Part shown: one piece after another, positions 25,503-35,118 of the stretch
How positions within the stretch are numbered: position 1 is the stretch's first letter
Layout of the letters: each line of letters begins with the position of its first letter
NCBI GenBank assembly: GCA_934621605.1
Contig: CAKTUZ010000010.1
Span: forward strand, 20,044 to 84,043
Length of the DNA stretch: 64,000 nucleotides
Source of the DNA: an uncultured bacterium
Lineage (GTDB): Bacteria > Vulcanimicrobiota > Xenobia > Xenobiales > Xenobiaceae
Direction: 5' to 3'
The notes under the pieces: generated by a model
What the model saw: the letters and a program-made list of their open reading frames with translations, nothing else
What the model was told of the DNA's origin: nothing
Database searches by the model: none
Translations under genes and position numbers: made by a program

Positions 25503-26942
25503 CTACTTCGGCTGTTGTAAAACCGGCTTACGGGCTGCCTTAGTTTCATCTAATCTGGTAACAGGCAGATTCCTAGGTGCTTCATGTAAACTTTCACCGC
25601 TTTCGTTAGCTGCAATATCCAACATAGCTTCAATAAACTCATCCATAACTTCCTTACTTTCGGTTTCGGTAGGCTCAATCATCAGAGCCTCCTCCACTAT
25701 CAGAGGGAAATAAATAGTGGGAGCATGGAATCCCTTATCAAGCAAAGCCTTGGCAATATCTAAGGCATGTAAGCCTTTAGCTTTTTTCAATTCGGAAGCG
25801 GAAAGCACAAATTCGTGCATACAAACACTGTCAAAAGGCAATTTGTACGCTCCTTTTAAACGTACACGCATATAGTTGGCCGCCAGAACAGCCAAACGAC
25901 TGGCTTGACGCAAGCCTTCAGCACCCAAAGAACGTATGTAAGCATAAGCTTTAACTAGAACCAAAAAATTGCCCCAAAACATACGTACGCGGCCTATAGT
26001 ATTTTGTGCTTTTTCCAAGACAAAACCATTTTCACTCTTTACTACAATAGGACCAGGCAAGAAAGCAGATAATTTGCCTTTGGTTCCCACCGGACCACTA
26101 CCTGGACCTCCGCCACCATGAGGAGTGGAAAAAGTTTTATGCAAATTAAGGTGTACCATATCGAAGCCCATATCGCCAGGCCTAGCAATGCCCATTAAAG
26201 CATTCATATTAGCGCCATCATAATAGACAACCGCACCCGCCTCATGCAAAATCTGACAAATTTCTTCGATATGAGCCTCAAATAAGCCCAAAGTACTGGG
26301 ATTGGTCAACATTAAAGCGGCAACCTTAGGACTCATATGAGCTTTAAGAGCTTCAATATCAACCGAGCCGTCGACAGCCGAAGGAATGGTAACTACCTCA
26401 AAACCGGCCAGAGCAGCCGAAGCAGGATTAGTGCCGTGCGAAGAGTCAGGTACAATAATAACAGTACGCTCTTGACCTAAAGAGCGGAAATAAGCGGCAA
26501 TGGTAAATAAAGCGGTAACTTCACCGTGCGCTCCGGCAGAAGGCTGCAAGGTAATACTGTCCATACCGGTAATTTCGGCTAAGCTTTGTTGCAACTCATA
26601 CATAAGTTGTAACGCGCCCTGAGCATGTTCACTTTCGGTTAAAGGATGAAGCTCGGTAAAACCTGACAGAGCAGCCACAGTTTCATTCACTCTAGGATTA
26701 TACTTCATAGTGCAGGAGCCCAAAGGATAAAACTGTGTATCTACCGAGTAATTCTTCTGCGAAAGGCCTACGAAATGGCGCATAACGTCCAATTCGGACA
26801 GTTCGGGCAACTCTAAAGGCTCTTGACGCAGCATAGAAGCGGGAATAAGATCAGCTTCTTTTATCGGCGGACAATCACTCTGCGGAGGCATAGTGCCAAG
26901 GCGGCCGGAATGGGACTTTTCAAATAAAGTCTTAGTGATCAT
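25503..26942 (-). CDS. gcvPB: Glycine dehydrogenase (decarboxylating) subunit 2
   Basis: PLP-bearing half of the split P-protein, 479 residues. Decarboxylates glycine and passes the aminomethyl group to lipoyl-GcvH. The PLP lysine is in HLNLHKTFSTPHGGGGPG; the entry QKNYSVDTQFYPLGSCTMKYNP is the family signature. It lies seven bases after gcvPA. The split P-protein is the Bacillus/Thermotoga form rather than the single 950-residue chain of proteobacteria. Confidence 0.97.
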   Translation of the reverse strand: MITKTLFEKSHSGRLGTMPPQSDCPPIKEADLIPASMLRQEPLELPELSELDVMRHFVGLSQKNYSVDTQFYPLGSCTMKYNPRVNETVAALSGFTELHPLTESEHAQGALQLMYELQQSLAEITGMDSITLQPSAGAHGEVTALFTIAAYFRSLGQERTVIIVPDSSHGTNPASAALAGFEVVTIPSAVDGSVDIEALKAHMSPKVAALMLTNPSTLGLFEAHIEEICQILHEAGAVVYYDGANMNALMGIARPGDMGFDMVHLNLHKTFSTPHGGGGPGSGPVGTKGKLSAFLPGPIVVKSENGFVLEKAQNTIGRVRMFWGNFLVLVKAYAYIRSLGAEGLRQASRLAVLAANYMRVRLKGAYKLPFDSVCMHEFVLSASELKKAKGLHALDIAKALLDKGFHAPTIYFPLIVEEALMIEPTETESKEVMDEFIEAMLDIAANESGESLHEAPRNLPVTRLDETKAARKPVLQQPK

Positions 26943-26949
26943 TTTTATG

Positions 26950-28293
26950 TTAAACCTCCTTACCGCTACGCAAAGCGCTGATAAGCTCGTCGATTTGAGC
27001 GGCTTTAGTCAGTTCAGTACAACATAAAAGCACACAGTCTGGCAGTTCCGGATAATCTTTCTCCAGCAAATAGCCGCCTTGTATACCTTCACAGGCCAAA
27101 TATTGCATAAGTTTGTCCGCTCTGCCCTGAGGACAACGCAGCACAAACTCATTGTAGGTGAGGCCGGAGAAAGGCAGCGCGAAACCTTCAAGCTTGGCCG
27201 CTTGTTCCTTTAAATACGCAGAACTCTGCAACGAACTCAAAGCAGCCTTTTTAAGACCGACAGGTCCCAAAAGACTGAGATACACAGTCGTAGCCAAAGC
27301 ACACAGAGCTTGATTGGAACAAATATTGGAAGAAGCTTTTTCACGGCGAATATGCTGCTCGCGAGCTTGCAAAGTCAAGCAAAAACCACGACGACCTTGA
27401 GCGTCTTCTGTAAGACCAACCAAGCGTCCAGGGATGCGACGCATAAGCTTATTAGTACAAGCCAAGAAACCGACATAAGGGCCACCATAAGCCACAGGAT
27501 TACCTAAAGCCTGAGCGTCACCGCAACAAATATCAGCACCGTAAGTTCCAGGCGAGCGCAATAAAGCCAAGCATACGGGATCGGAAACTTCCACAATGGC
27601 CAAAGCTCCAGCAACATGAGCTTTTTGACAAAGAGCTTCACCATCTTCAATAATGCCCAAAAAATTGGGGGTTTGTATCAATACGGCTGCAACATCGGCA
27701 CTAACTTCAGTTAAATCAGTTTGGCCGGTTCGGGGATTGAGCGGAATTTCTTCTACTTGCACGGAGCTGTCCGCCAAGTAGGTAGCGATAATTTCACGAA
27801 TTTGCGGGTGTAAACCGCGTGAAACCAACACTTTAGAGCGCCTGGTTTGCGCCACAGCCATTAAAATGGCATCGGCGGCGGCAGTACCTCCGTCATATAC
27901 GGAAGCGTTGGCTACATCTAAACCGGTCAGACGACAAATTAAGCTCTGAAACTCAAAAATAGTTTGTAAAGTACCCTGACTGGCTTCAGCCTGATAAGGA
28001 GTGTAAGCCGTCAAAAATTCAGAGCGTGAAATAATATGATTGACAATGGAGGGAATAAAGTGGCGATAGGCACCTGCTCCCAAGAAGCTACCTCCACCGA
28101 ACATACCGTTACGATCGGCTAAATTTTTAAAGTAATTGATTAAATCATATTCGCTTAAAGCTTCCGGCAATTGCAAAGGACGATTTAAGAGCAATTTCTC
28201 AGGGATCGAAGCAAACAATTCTTCCCAAGAGCCGACACCTACTTCGGCCAGCATAGTTTCTATATCGGCCGGAGTATGGGGAGTGTAGGTCAT
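26950..28293 (-). CDS. gcvPA: Glycine dehydrogenase (decarboxylating) subunit 1
   Basis: 447 residues, partner subunit of GcvPB in the P-protein heterotetramer. Family landmarks: FLGAGAYRHFIPSIV, TAYTPYQAEASQGTLQ, NASVYDGGTAAADA. Its ATG overlaps the gcvH stop by one base (TAATG), so it is translationally coupled to gcvH. It keeps the PLP-fold architecture without the PLP lysine, as usual for this subunit. Confidence 0.97.
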   Translation of the reverse strand: MTYTPHTPADIETMLAEVGVGSWEELFASIPEKLLLNRPLQLPEALSEYDLINYFKNLADRNGMFGGGSFLGAGAYRHFIPSIVNHIISRSEFLTAYTPYQAEASQGTLQTIFEFQSLICRLTGLDVANASVYDGGTAAADAILMAVAQTRRSKVLVSRGLHPQIREIIATYLADSSVQVEEIPLNPRTGQTDLTEVSADVAAVLIQTPNFLGIIEDGEALCQKAHVAGALAIVEVSDPVCLALLRSPGTYGADICCGDAQALGNPVAYGGPYVGFLACTNKLMRRIPGRLVGLTEDAQGRRGFCLTLQAREQHIRREKASSNICSNQALCALATTVYLSLLGPVGLKKAALSSLQSSAYLKEQAAKLEGFALPFSGLTYNEFVLRCPQGRADKLMQYLACEGIQGGYLLEKDYPELPDCVLLCCTELTKAAQIDELISALRSGKEV

Positions 28294-28691
28294 TAAGCGT
28301 CCTCCGTAATCTTCTTGTAAGCAGCAGCGTCTAAAAGGTTATCCAAGTCGGCAGGATTATTCATTTTGATGCGAGCTATCCAGCCTTTACCAAAGGGCTC
28401 TTGGTTGATGATCTCGGGAGTAAATTCATCATTGTCTTCACAGAGACAAGGATTGATCTCAATAACCTCACCGCTAACCGGAGCATACATATCGGACACG
28501 GTTTTAACAGACTCCACAGTGCCTAAGGCCTCGCCCTGCGAGTACAACTTACCTACTTCAGGGACTTCAACAAAAACAATATCACCCAACTGCTCTTGGG
28601 CAAAATAAGTAATACCTACCACAGCCACGTCGTCTTCGATTACACGTACCCACTCGTGATCGTTGGTATATTTGAGATCCTGAGGAATCAT
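28293..28691 (-). CDS. gcvH: Glycine cleavage system H protein
   Basis: 132 residues, lipoyl carrier shuttling the aminomethyl group between the P, T and L proteins. Lipoylation lysine K63 lies in VESVKTVSD. Start at 28691: AAGGAG nine bases upstream. The frame is open 42 codons further, but those add nothing like the family. The L-protein (lpd) is not in the window. Confidence 0.97.
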   Translation of the reverse strand: MIPQDLKYTNDHEWVRVIEDDVAVVGITYFAQEQLGDIVFVEVPEVGKLYSQGEALGTVESVKTVSDMYAPVSGEVIEINPCLCEDNDEFTPEIINQEPFGKGWIARIKMNNPADLDNLLDAAAYKKITEDA

Positions 28692-29100
28692 AGTGAAATT
28701 CTCCTTATGCTGCAAGAAAGTAGTCCCGGCTATTCTGTCAATAACTTGCCAGAAAGACCCATAACCGAAAAGACGGCTCCTTTTATACTCAAAGAAACCG
28801 CCCTTGTTGTGAACCACCCATCACCTAAAGGTAACGGACTCCTAAAGAGCTGACGCTCCTATTTAAGAAGTTTGATACTTAAGTTTCCACCTATCACTAG
28901 GAGATACTTATTCTTACGGGCGTGTCCACTTCGCCCCTACTGTATAGGACATCCATATCCACAACGCTAACTTCGCATATCGTATCATATACTTTACTAA
29001 GAATATAGCATTGCAGTAAAAATATATTCCGTCCAAAACCGACGCCATTCATCTCACAGTTTAAAGACAGCGGGTTTCCGGCCAATATACCTTATAACAC
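28692..29100. other. Long spacer between gcvT and gcvH
   Basis: 409 bases inside an otherwise tight glycine cleavage block. On the minus strand it has AT-rich parts with TATGATAC-type -10-like words and a small GAGC-GTCA-GCTC hairpin near 28843-28860. I looked for a glycine riboswitch and did not find its conserved core. A gcvH promoter or an unknown leader RNA is possible. Confidence 0.4.
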
Positions 29101-30213
29101 TTAACGGCGCACGCTGCCACGCACAAAGGGAGGGCGCTGTACCAAAGCAGACTCATGGCGATTGGTACGAACTCGAATATTCAATTCTCTGCCTTCTTTT
29201 TTGTAAGCACTCTTGACCAAAGCTAAACAGACTCCACGTCCCAAAGAGGGAGAGAAAGTACCACTGGTAACAACTCCGACTTCTTGACCGTCTTCATCTT
29301 CAACAACATGACCCTGGCGAGGAATGGCTCGACCTCTCATCACCATACCGACAATAGCAGTTTCCGCTCCTTGCTCTTTCTGAGCTTTGAGTACTTCTTT
29401 ACCGATAAAATCAGAATCGGTAAAGCGCACTACCCACCCCAACGAAGTATTGATAGGAGTTGTATTTTCGGTAATTTCATGGCCGTAAAGCGAATAGCCA
29501 GCCTCCAAGCGCAAAGTATCACGTGCCCCCAAACCTATGGGCCAGCAACCTTCTTTACGTAGAGCCTCCCAAACTTTATAAGCTTCGTCCCAAGGAGCAT
29601 AAATCTCGAAACCATCTTCACCAGTATAACCGGTGCGAGAGATTACCACCTCCACTCCCTGAAAATCACCTCTGGTTAGATGGTAATAAGCCAAAGGCTC
29701 TAAATCTGCGGCAGTAAAAGGCTGCAATATAGTTTGAGCTTTAGGGCCTTGAATGGCAATTAAAGCTGTTTCCATAGAAATATTTCTAAGCTTAACCTTA
29801 CCTTTAAGATGAGCTTTTATCCACTCATAATCTTTGGTGCAGTTGGCAGCATTAACTACCAGCCAATAGTAAGCGACACCTTCATCAATATCTTCAAAAC
29901 GATAAACAAGTAAATCGTCAATAATCATGCCGTTTTCTCGGCACATACAAGTGTACATACACTGGCCCGGAGCCATACGATATACGTCGTTAGTAATTAA
30001 GCTGTCAATAAACTCGGAAGCGTCGGGGCCAGAAATTTCAAATTCGCCCATATGAGTCAAATCAAAAATGCCTACTTCAGAACGTACAGCCAAATGCTCG
30101 CTTTTTATACCAGTATATTCTACAGGCATTTCCCAACCGGCAAAATCGACCATCTTACCGCCATCACGTCGATGAGCCTCATAGAGAGGAGTGTGCAAAA
30201 GTTCGTTAGCCAC
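29101..30213 (-). CDS. gcvT: Glycine cleavage system T protein (aminomethyltransferase)
   Basis: 370 residues. Transfers the methylene group from aminomethyl-GcvH to tetrahydrofolate and releases ammonia. Signature stretches: TPLYEAH, KMVDFAGWEMPVEY, GIFDLTHMGEF, SRTGYTGEDGFEIY, GLGARDTLRLEAG. The frame is open to 30339, but a GTG at 30213 has AAGGAG six bases upstream and gives the standard N-terminus, so it is taken as the start. Upstream lies ribF, whose end is 180 bases away. Confidence 0.96.
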   Translation of the reverse strand: MANELLHTPLYEAHRRDGGKMVDFAGWEMPVEYTGIKSEHLAVRSEVGIFDLTHMGEFEISGPDASEFIDSLITNDVYRMAPGQCMYTCMCRENGMIIDDLLVYRFEDIDEGVAYYWLVVNAANCTKDYEWIKAHLKGKVKLRNISMETALIAIQGPKAQTILQPFTAADLEPLAYYHLTRGDFQGVEVVISRTGYTGEDGFEIYAPWDEAYKVWEALRKEGCWPIGLGARDTLRLEAGYSLYGHEITENTTPINTSLGWVVRFTDSDFIGKEVLKAQKEQGAETAIVGMVMRGRAIPRQGHVVEDEDGQEVGVVTSGTFSPSLGRGVCLALVKSAYKKEGRELNIRVRTNRHESALVQRPPFVRGSVRR

Positions 30214-30393
30214 AACATGCTCCTTTACTGCGCGGCCCTTTTTTTGGTTTGGCCGTCCGCTTTTTTCAAGCTCTCTGCCTGTATTTTGCCAATAAAAAAC
30301 ACAAGCCATGCGCGACGCTTTTTCTAGGAATACAAACAAAAAACCTACTGAAAAACAACCAGGCCAAAGCAGTAGCTCAAAAAAAAGGACAGT

Positions 30394-31380
30394 TCACTGT
30401 GGCAATCCGGCCACTATTGTTTGCACTTTCAATTTATCTTTAGCAACTTGGGCCACAAAAGCTTCGGCACTGGGAAAATGCACTTGCCCACGCACCATTT
30501 CAATAAGTTCCACTTCTAGATGCCAGCCATAAAGCTCATCAGGACCGAACTGTTCTGGCTCAGTTAAAAGAAAAACTTCTAAAACATCACGTCCATGATC
30601 AAAAGTGGGACGATTACCCCAATAAGCCAATCCAGGCAACCTAAAAAACGCTCCGGATTCGGCATTTCCAGGACGAGTTAGATAACAAACTGCGGCAAAA
30701 ACTCCACGCGGAGGCTTTACTAACATAGAATCGACTTCAATATTGGCCGTAGGAATATTCAAAGTGCGCCCTACTTTGCGACCGTGAATAATTTCACCGC
30801 CAACTCTATAACGCCGTCCCCACAAATGACAAGCTCTTTGCAACTGCCCATCTTCCACCAAACGGCGCAACAAACTCGATGAAATAATCTCATTATCCAA
30901 ACAAAACGGTGCAATTATCTCGGTGGTAAAACCAAATTCAGAGCCCAATTTTTGCAGCATCTGTACATCGCCTGCAGCACGACATCCAAAACGATAGTTA
31001 TACCCAACTACAACTTGGGCAGCCTTAAGCCTTTCAACCAAAACACAAGATACAAAGTCAGTTGGATCTATGGAAGCAAATTCACTATTAAAAGGTACAG
31101 CTACAGGCTCCAAGCCCATGTTTTTAATAATATTAAGACGCTCGTCTAAGGAACAAAGCAATTTGACTCCCTTATCCGGAGTTAAAATCCAGCTGGGGTG
31201 CTCTCTAAAGGTAAAAACCACAGGACGCAAACCTAGGCTGTAAGCCAATTCTTTAGTCTTATAAAGCAAAGCCGCATGGCCACGATGTACGCCGTCAAAA
31301 AAGCCCAGGGCAACCGCGCTGGGCTCAGAACCGAAATTGTGCTCTGAAAAAAGGCTGTTCAAAGCAAAAAAATTATTCAT
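30394..31380 (-). CDS. ribF: Bifunctional riboflavin kinase/FAD synthetase
   Basis: 328 residues. Makes FMN and then FAD. N-terminal adenylyltransferase domain with GFFDGVHRGH and GYNYRFGCRAAGD, then SSSLLRRLVEDG; C-terminal flavokinase domain with GRTLNIPTANI (the PTAN motif) and NRPTFD...LEVFL. ATG at 31380 overlaps the end of the SPOR gene by eight bases; a longer reading to 31488 lies inside that gene and is discarded. Confidence 0.95.
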   Translation of the reverse strand: MNNFFALNSLFSEHNFGSEPSAVALGFFDGVHRGHAALLYKTKELAYSLGLRPVVFTFREHPSWILTPDKGVKLLCSLDERLNIIKNMGLEPVAVPFNSEFASIDPTDFVSCVLVERLKAAQVVVGYNYRFGCRAAGDVQMLQKLGSEFGFTTEIIAPFCLDNEIISSSLLRRLVEDGQLQRACHLWGRRYRVGGEIIHGRKVGRTLNIPTANIEVDSMLVKPPRGVFAAVCYLTRPGNAESGAFFRLPGLAYWGNRPTFDHGRDVLEVFLLTEPEQFGPDELYGWHLEVELIEMVRGQVHFPSAEAFVAQVAKDKLKVQTIVAGLPQ

Positions 31381-32086
31381 CGAGGTAGACTTCAATATTG
31401 GCACCCTTAAGGGCTTCCAACTTAGCATTGGCCTCCTCCACAGTAGCGTAGGGAGTACTAGTAATTCTGTAGGCAGTACCACCTTCAACAGGGATCTCCT
31501 GGACTAAATAAGGTACGCCTTCCTGCTCCAAACGAGCTTCCAAAGAGTCGACTGTCTCTTTTTGCATAAAAGAGCCAAAGAAGAGCACCCGTCCGGACGT
31601 ATTATTTCCAGCAGCAGAAGTTGCCGCACTGTTGCCGATGCTTTCACTAGAAGCCAGTTTGGCGTTCTCATTTCTCTGAGAATCTGATGCTCCAGTTCCA
31701 CCACTCGAGCTGCCCCCCACAACCGAAGGCGTCTCCTGAGGCGTAATATCAATAACCGGAGTCCCATTGTCAGCTCTAACCACACCAGATACAGGCGTTT
31801 CGCTGACCGGCTCTACTACTAATGTATCGTCAGCTTTAGCTTCGACATTTTTATTGTTAATTCTGTCAAGTTCGTCTTGCTTATCCTTAGCCAGATTGCC
31901 CAACACAGGCGGAGTTCTGGTCGGCATAGCCGAAACACTGGAAACTTTGTCAGCGTCAGTTAAATATTTATCAACAGTCGTATGACCTAACATAGCCCCT
32001 ATGACAGCGAAGACCCAAATAAGAGCAAAGCTGGTAAAGATCATCCTCATCCAAAAACCATCACGCTGCCGCTGAGCCTGAGCCAT
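31373..32086 (-). CDS. SPOR-domain membrane protein
   Basis: 237 residues. Short basic N-terminus, one membrane helix (about 15-35), a long polar linker (40-160) rich in Ser, Thr, Pro and Glu, and a C-terminal SPOR domain (about 165-237: GRVLFFGSFMQKE, YRITSTPYATVEEANAKLEAL). SPOR domains bind glycan strands lacking stem peptides, typically at division sites, so a septal role fits. It is coupled to ribF by an eight-base overlap. Confidence 0.85.
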   Translation of the reverse strand: MAQAQRQRDGFWMRMIFTSFALIWVFAVIGAMLGHTTVDKYLTDADKVSSVSAMPTRTPPVLGNLAKDKQDELDRINNKNVEAKADDTLVVEPVSETPVSGVVRADNGTPVIDITPQETPSVVGGSSSGGTGASDSQRNENAKLASSESIGNSAATSAAGNNTSGRVLFFGSFMQKETVDSLEARLEQEGVPYLVQEIPVEGGTAYRITSTPYATVEEANAKLEALKGANIEVYLDE

Positions 32087-32297
32087 AATATATAAACCTC
32101 CTAAACTTAACGCAGCTAAAAAAAGTAACCGGATCTAAAGAGAGGCCTGACGCATCCACCCATTGGCGACAAAATCAAACCTCTCACCAATTGCCGAAGA
32201 AGAGCTTTTTCCCTTCCCAACCGAATATAGACAAACGTACGCCCGCCTTCATCCCCGATATAAAAGGTAGGGAATTTTCGGCGGGGATATACTAAAG

Positions 32298-34832
32298 CTA
32301 AAGTTCTAAGGCCTCTTGAACACGCTCAAGCTTGCCGGGGATATCTCTGCGCCAGACAAATTCGGCAGCGCCCTTGTCTAAAATGCACACAATTACCGAC
32401 TCATCCTTCAAAGGATAAATGGCCAACATCTGATTATCAGTATCCACCATCAGAGCAAAACATTTACCGACATTAAGCTCAGAAAGATAATTGGAAGCAG
32501 CATCATACATACGAGCAGCGGCCATGGCCATATCATCGCAATCCTGAGTCGTAGACTCTACTACCACATCATCCATAACTATAACAGCATCAAAGAAACT
32601 ATCTATAACGGTGAGACCGACCAAACTCTTTTTGAGAGTATCATCTTTAACGAGACTACCGCCGTATTTTAAGGAACCTGTCTCTATAGTGTGGACGGCT
32701 AAAGTGAGATTGTCAGCCGCAGGATAAAGATCCAGGCAACCTGACTCACCGGCGATAAAGACACGTTGTACAGTTCCCAAAGCAGCTTCATCGGCGATAC
32801 CGTTTATATTATTAATCAATTCCGGCTGGTAAGCGGCAGCCAATTCGGGATCGGAGAAAGTTTCCATTGCCCCCAAGAAAGGCATACCGTCATCCCCCAC
32901 AATCATAGCTGAAGAGGTACCCAAATCAGAAACAGCATTGAGATCGGCTTCTAAAACGTCAGGATCGTTATTTTCCAACAACTGCTCCAAAAGACGACTG
33001 ACAATATCGCTAAGCGACTCGCTTCCGGCCGATAAGAAAGCCGGCAGATCGGGAGTAATTTCTTCAGAAGAAGGACTGACTTCACCCCCGGACTGAAGGA
33101 CTTCTGATTCGGGAAGCTGAGACTCATCTTTGCCCTCTTTGAGGGGCTCGACAGGTTCAGAAATTTCCTCCGACGGAAGTTCGATAGAAGTAGCTTCATC
33201 TTCTTTTACAGACTCAATCGGAGCAGCTTTTTCGGGCAGTTCTTCAGTAACAGCTTCCGATTCGGGCTCAACGGTAACAGATTGCTCGTCAACGGATTCT
33301 TCAGTTAATTCAACTCCGGCAACTTCCGGCTGCCTAGAGTCAATTTTGTCTATAGAACTATCCAAAACGACAGTAGATTCAGTTTCGACTGCAGGCATAG
33401 CTCCATTTTCCTGCAAAACGGCAGCTTCTTCCGTGGCAACCGATTCTGCATCACTTTTCGGATCGACTACTTTGCTATCACTAACCAATTCAGACTCGGC
33501 AATATTTTCAACGGAAGGCTCATCCTTAGCCACTGTTTCGGCTATAACAACAGGCTCAACCTTCGGAAGATGTTCAGGTTCAACCTCAAGGACAACTTCA
33601 TGAGAAGGTTCAGCAACCTTTTCCGGTACAGACACTTCCACTTCGGGAACACCTAAGAAATATTCACCGACGATGCGCCCCACACTGACACTGGTCATAT
33701 CGTCAATACCTGCTAAGAAATCGCTGACTACAGAGCGGCAAGCACGATCGGAGATAGAGTTGATAGTCTCTTGCAAAGCGTCAATATCATTAACTATAAA
33801 CATACGCTCGCCTTCAGCTTCGATAACTTTGTAAGCTTCGGCGCTGACTGTTCCGGAAGTTACGGCAAAAGTGCAATCAGGGTGGAAGAAACGACTGCGA
33901 GTAATAATACGAAAAACAGAATTGGCGTCCAATCCCTGCTCAGAGATGGAAAACATCAACAGAGAGCCCTTGTAGTCAGCGAAAACTTCACAGCTGTGAT
34001 TATTGTCTTCACTGCGGAAAAGGATGTGCTCGCTGTCAACGCCGCAATCGAGCAAAGCGGCACCCACAGTGTAAGCCAACCACATATTGCGGCGAGCCAA
34101 AACAGCCCCTTGAGGGCAAACAGAAAGCGATTGCACAATTTGCTCGTCGGAAATAGCCTTACCGCAATGGAAACAGCGGAAACCGCGCTTGGCAGCTTCA
34201 TCCAAGGCTGCCAGGCTGGAGACACGACTTACCTTTTGGCCAGTTTCTTTACAAAAAACTTCAAACTCACAATTGATAATATTCATGTCGGCCATAATCT
34301 TGACATCTTCGCCGACTTCAAAAACGGAACGCCCCTGAGCAGCTTCAGGGAGAGAAACCACACCGCGTTCAGAGACAATTTTTAAAAGCTTACGTACGCC
34401 AGGACTGCGCAAACAAGCCGCAGCCTTGCGCTCCCATTCGCCGACTGGCAAAGGCTCGGAGTCCTCACGCAGGAATTCAAAATAAGGCGAAACGACAGGC
34501 AATTCTTGACATTTAGCTTGAGGGACGGCCTTCTTTACTGTTTCCAGATACTCTTCCCAAGTAGAGGCTCCTTTACTCTCATCCCAAGCTCCGCCGACGA
34601 CTAAAGCTTTCTCTTCAGGCAAGAAGTGATAGTAGAACATTTCACCGGCCGGAGTAACGACAACATCCCCATCCAAAGAAGCCAAATTGCTTCCTTTGCC
34701 CAACATTTCAACGAACTGCTCATGGCCACCGGATATAACAGGGCAAAATTTTTGGCCGAGCAAGTTGGCCAAAACATTTTTGCTGTCGTTAATACTGTGA
34801 AGACCTGTCAATTTTCTGCGTACGAATTGCAT
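32298..34832 (-). CDS. Large protein with CxxC motif and two roadblock/LC7-like domains
   Basis: 844 residues from ATG at 34832; the TTG at 34853 lies within the GAGGAG that should be the SD. Residues about 1-190 not recognised. Residues about 200-380 hold FHCGKAIS and then a predicted alpha/beta core (HSCEVFADYKGSLLMFSIS ... FAVTSGTVSAEAY) that recalls a restriction-endonuclease-like fold with the catalytic lysine lost. Residues about 400-610 are an acidic Glu/Ser/Val-rich linker. The C-terminus looks like two roadblock/LC7 domains (about 625-735 with SAMIVGDDGMPFLG, and 745-844 with DAVIVMDDVVVES). Roadblock proteins usually partner a small GTPase (MglA type), none of which is in the window. 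No membrane helix is seen. Confidence 0.72.
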   Translation of the reverse strand: MQFVRRKLTGLHSINDSKNVLANLLGQKFCPVISGGHEQFVEMLGKGSNLASLDGDVVVTPAGEMFYYHFLPEEKALVVGGAWDESKGASTWEEYLETVKKAVPQAKCQELPVVSPYFEFLREDSEPLPVGEWERKAAACLRSPGVRKLLKIVSERGVVSLPEAAQGRSVFEVGEDVKIMADMNIINCEFEVFCKETGQKVSRVSSLAALDEAAKRGFRCFHCGKAISDEQIVQSLSVCPQGAVLARRNMWLAYTVGAALLDCGVDSEHILFRSEDNNHSCEVFADYKGSLLMFSISEQGLDANSVFRIITRSRFFHPDCTFAVTSGTVSAEAYKVIEAEGERMFIVNDIDALQETINSISDRACRSVVSDFLAGIDDMTSVSVGRIVGEYFLGVPEVEVSVPEKVAEPSHEVVLEVEPEHLPKVEPVVIAETVAKDEPSVENIAESELVSDSKVVDPKSDAESVATEEAAVLQENGAMPAVETESTVVLDSSIDKIDSRQPEVAGVELTEESVDEQSVTVEPESEAVTEELPEKAAPIESVKEDEATSIELPSEEISEPVEPLKEGKDESQLPESEVLQSGGEVSPSSEEITPDLPAFLSAGSESLSDIVSRLLEQLLENNDPDVLEADLNAVSDLGTSSAMIVGDDGMPFLGAMETFSDPELAAAYQPELINNINGIADEAALGTVQRVFIAGESGCLDLYPAADNLTLAVHTIETGSLKYGGSLVKDDTLKKSLVGLTVIDSFFDAVIVMDDVVVESTTQDCDDMAMAAARMYDAASNYLSELNVGKCFALMVDTDNQMLAIYPLKDESVIVCILDKGAAEFVWRRDIPGKLERVQEALEL

Positions 34833-34976
34833 ATTAAAAACTAAACTCCTCAAACCACATTATTCGTCGCCGTCAGCGAAAAAAATTGCCGTTCGACTTC
34901 TGCAACCTCTCGGCAATTCCTTTGCTAAGTCGGCAGTTCAGCTCCATTGAGTTCTTAGCTAGAGCTCTTTTCATTG

Positions 34977-35006
34977 TTAAAAGCCGTTTTTTGTGGTAGA
35001 TTGAGG
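34977..35006 (+). promoter_or_regulatory. Possible promoter for the copper-amine-oxidase-N gene
   Basis: TTGTTA and TAGATT separated by 17 bases, about 115 bases before the gene start at 35119. Match to sigma-70 consensus is fair only, and no start site can be confirmed. Confidence 0.3.
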
Positions 35007-35118
35007 AGATAGTGAAATTACCGGTGATCTTAAGCCGAAATCCTTAATTTCTCCGGGAAAAAGTATATTGAAAGAGTTATCGAAGATAAGGTCATATATT
35101 CTAAGGAGGTTAAATTTA

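Noticed and set aside
28692..29100. Glycine riboswitch upstream of gcvH
   Set aside because: The conserved core of glycine aptamers was not found on the minus strand; the region before gcvT (30214-30393) lacks it too.
32245..32292. ATCCCCG/CGGGGAT inverted repeat as a terminator of the roadblock gene
   Set aside because: It can fold, but there is no T-run on the minus strand after the stem.
33130..33603. 157-codon Ser/Thr-rich plus-strand frame
   Set aside because: Complement of the Glu/Ser/Val-rich linker of the roadblock protein.
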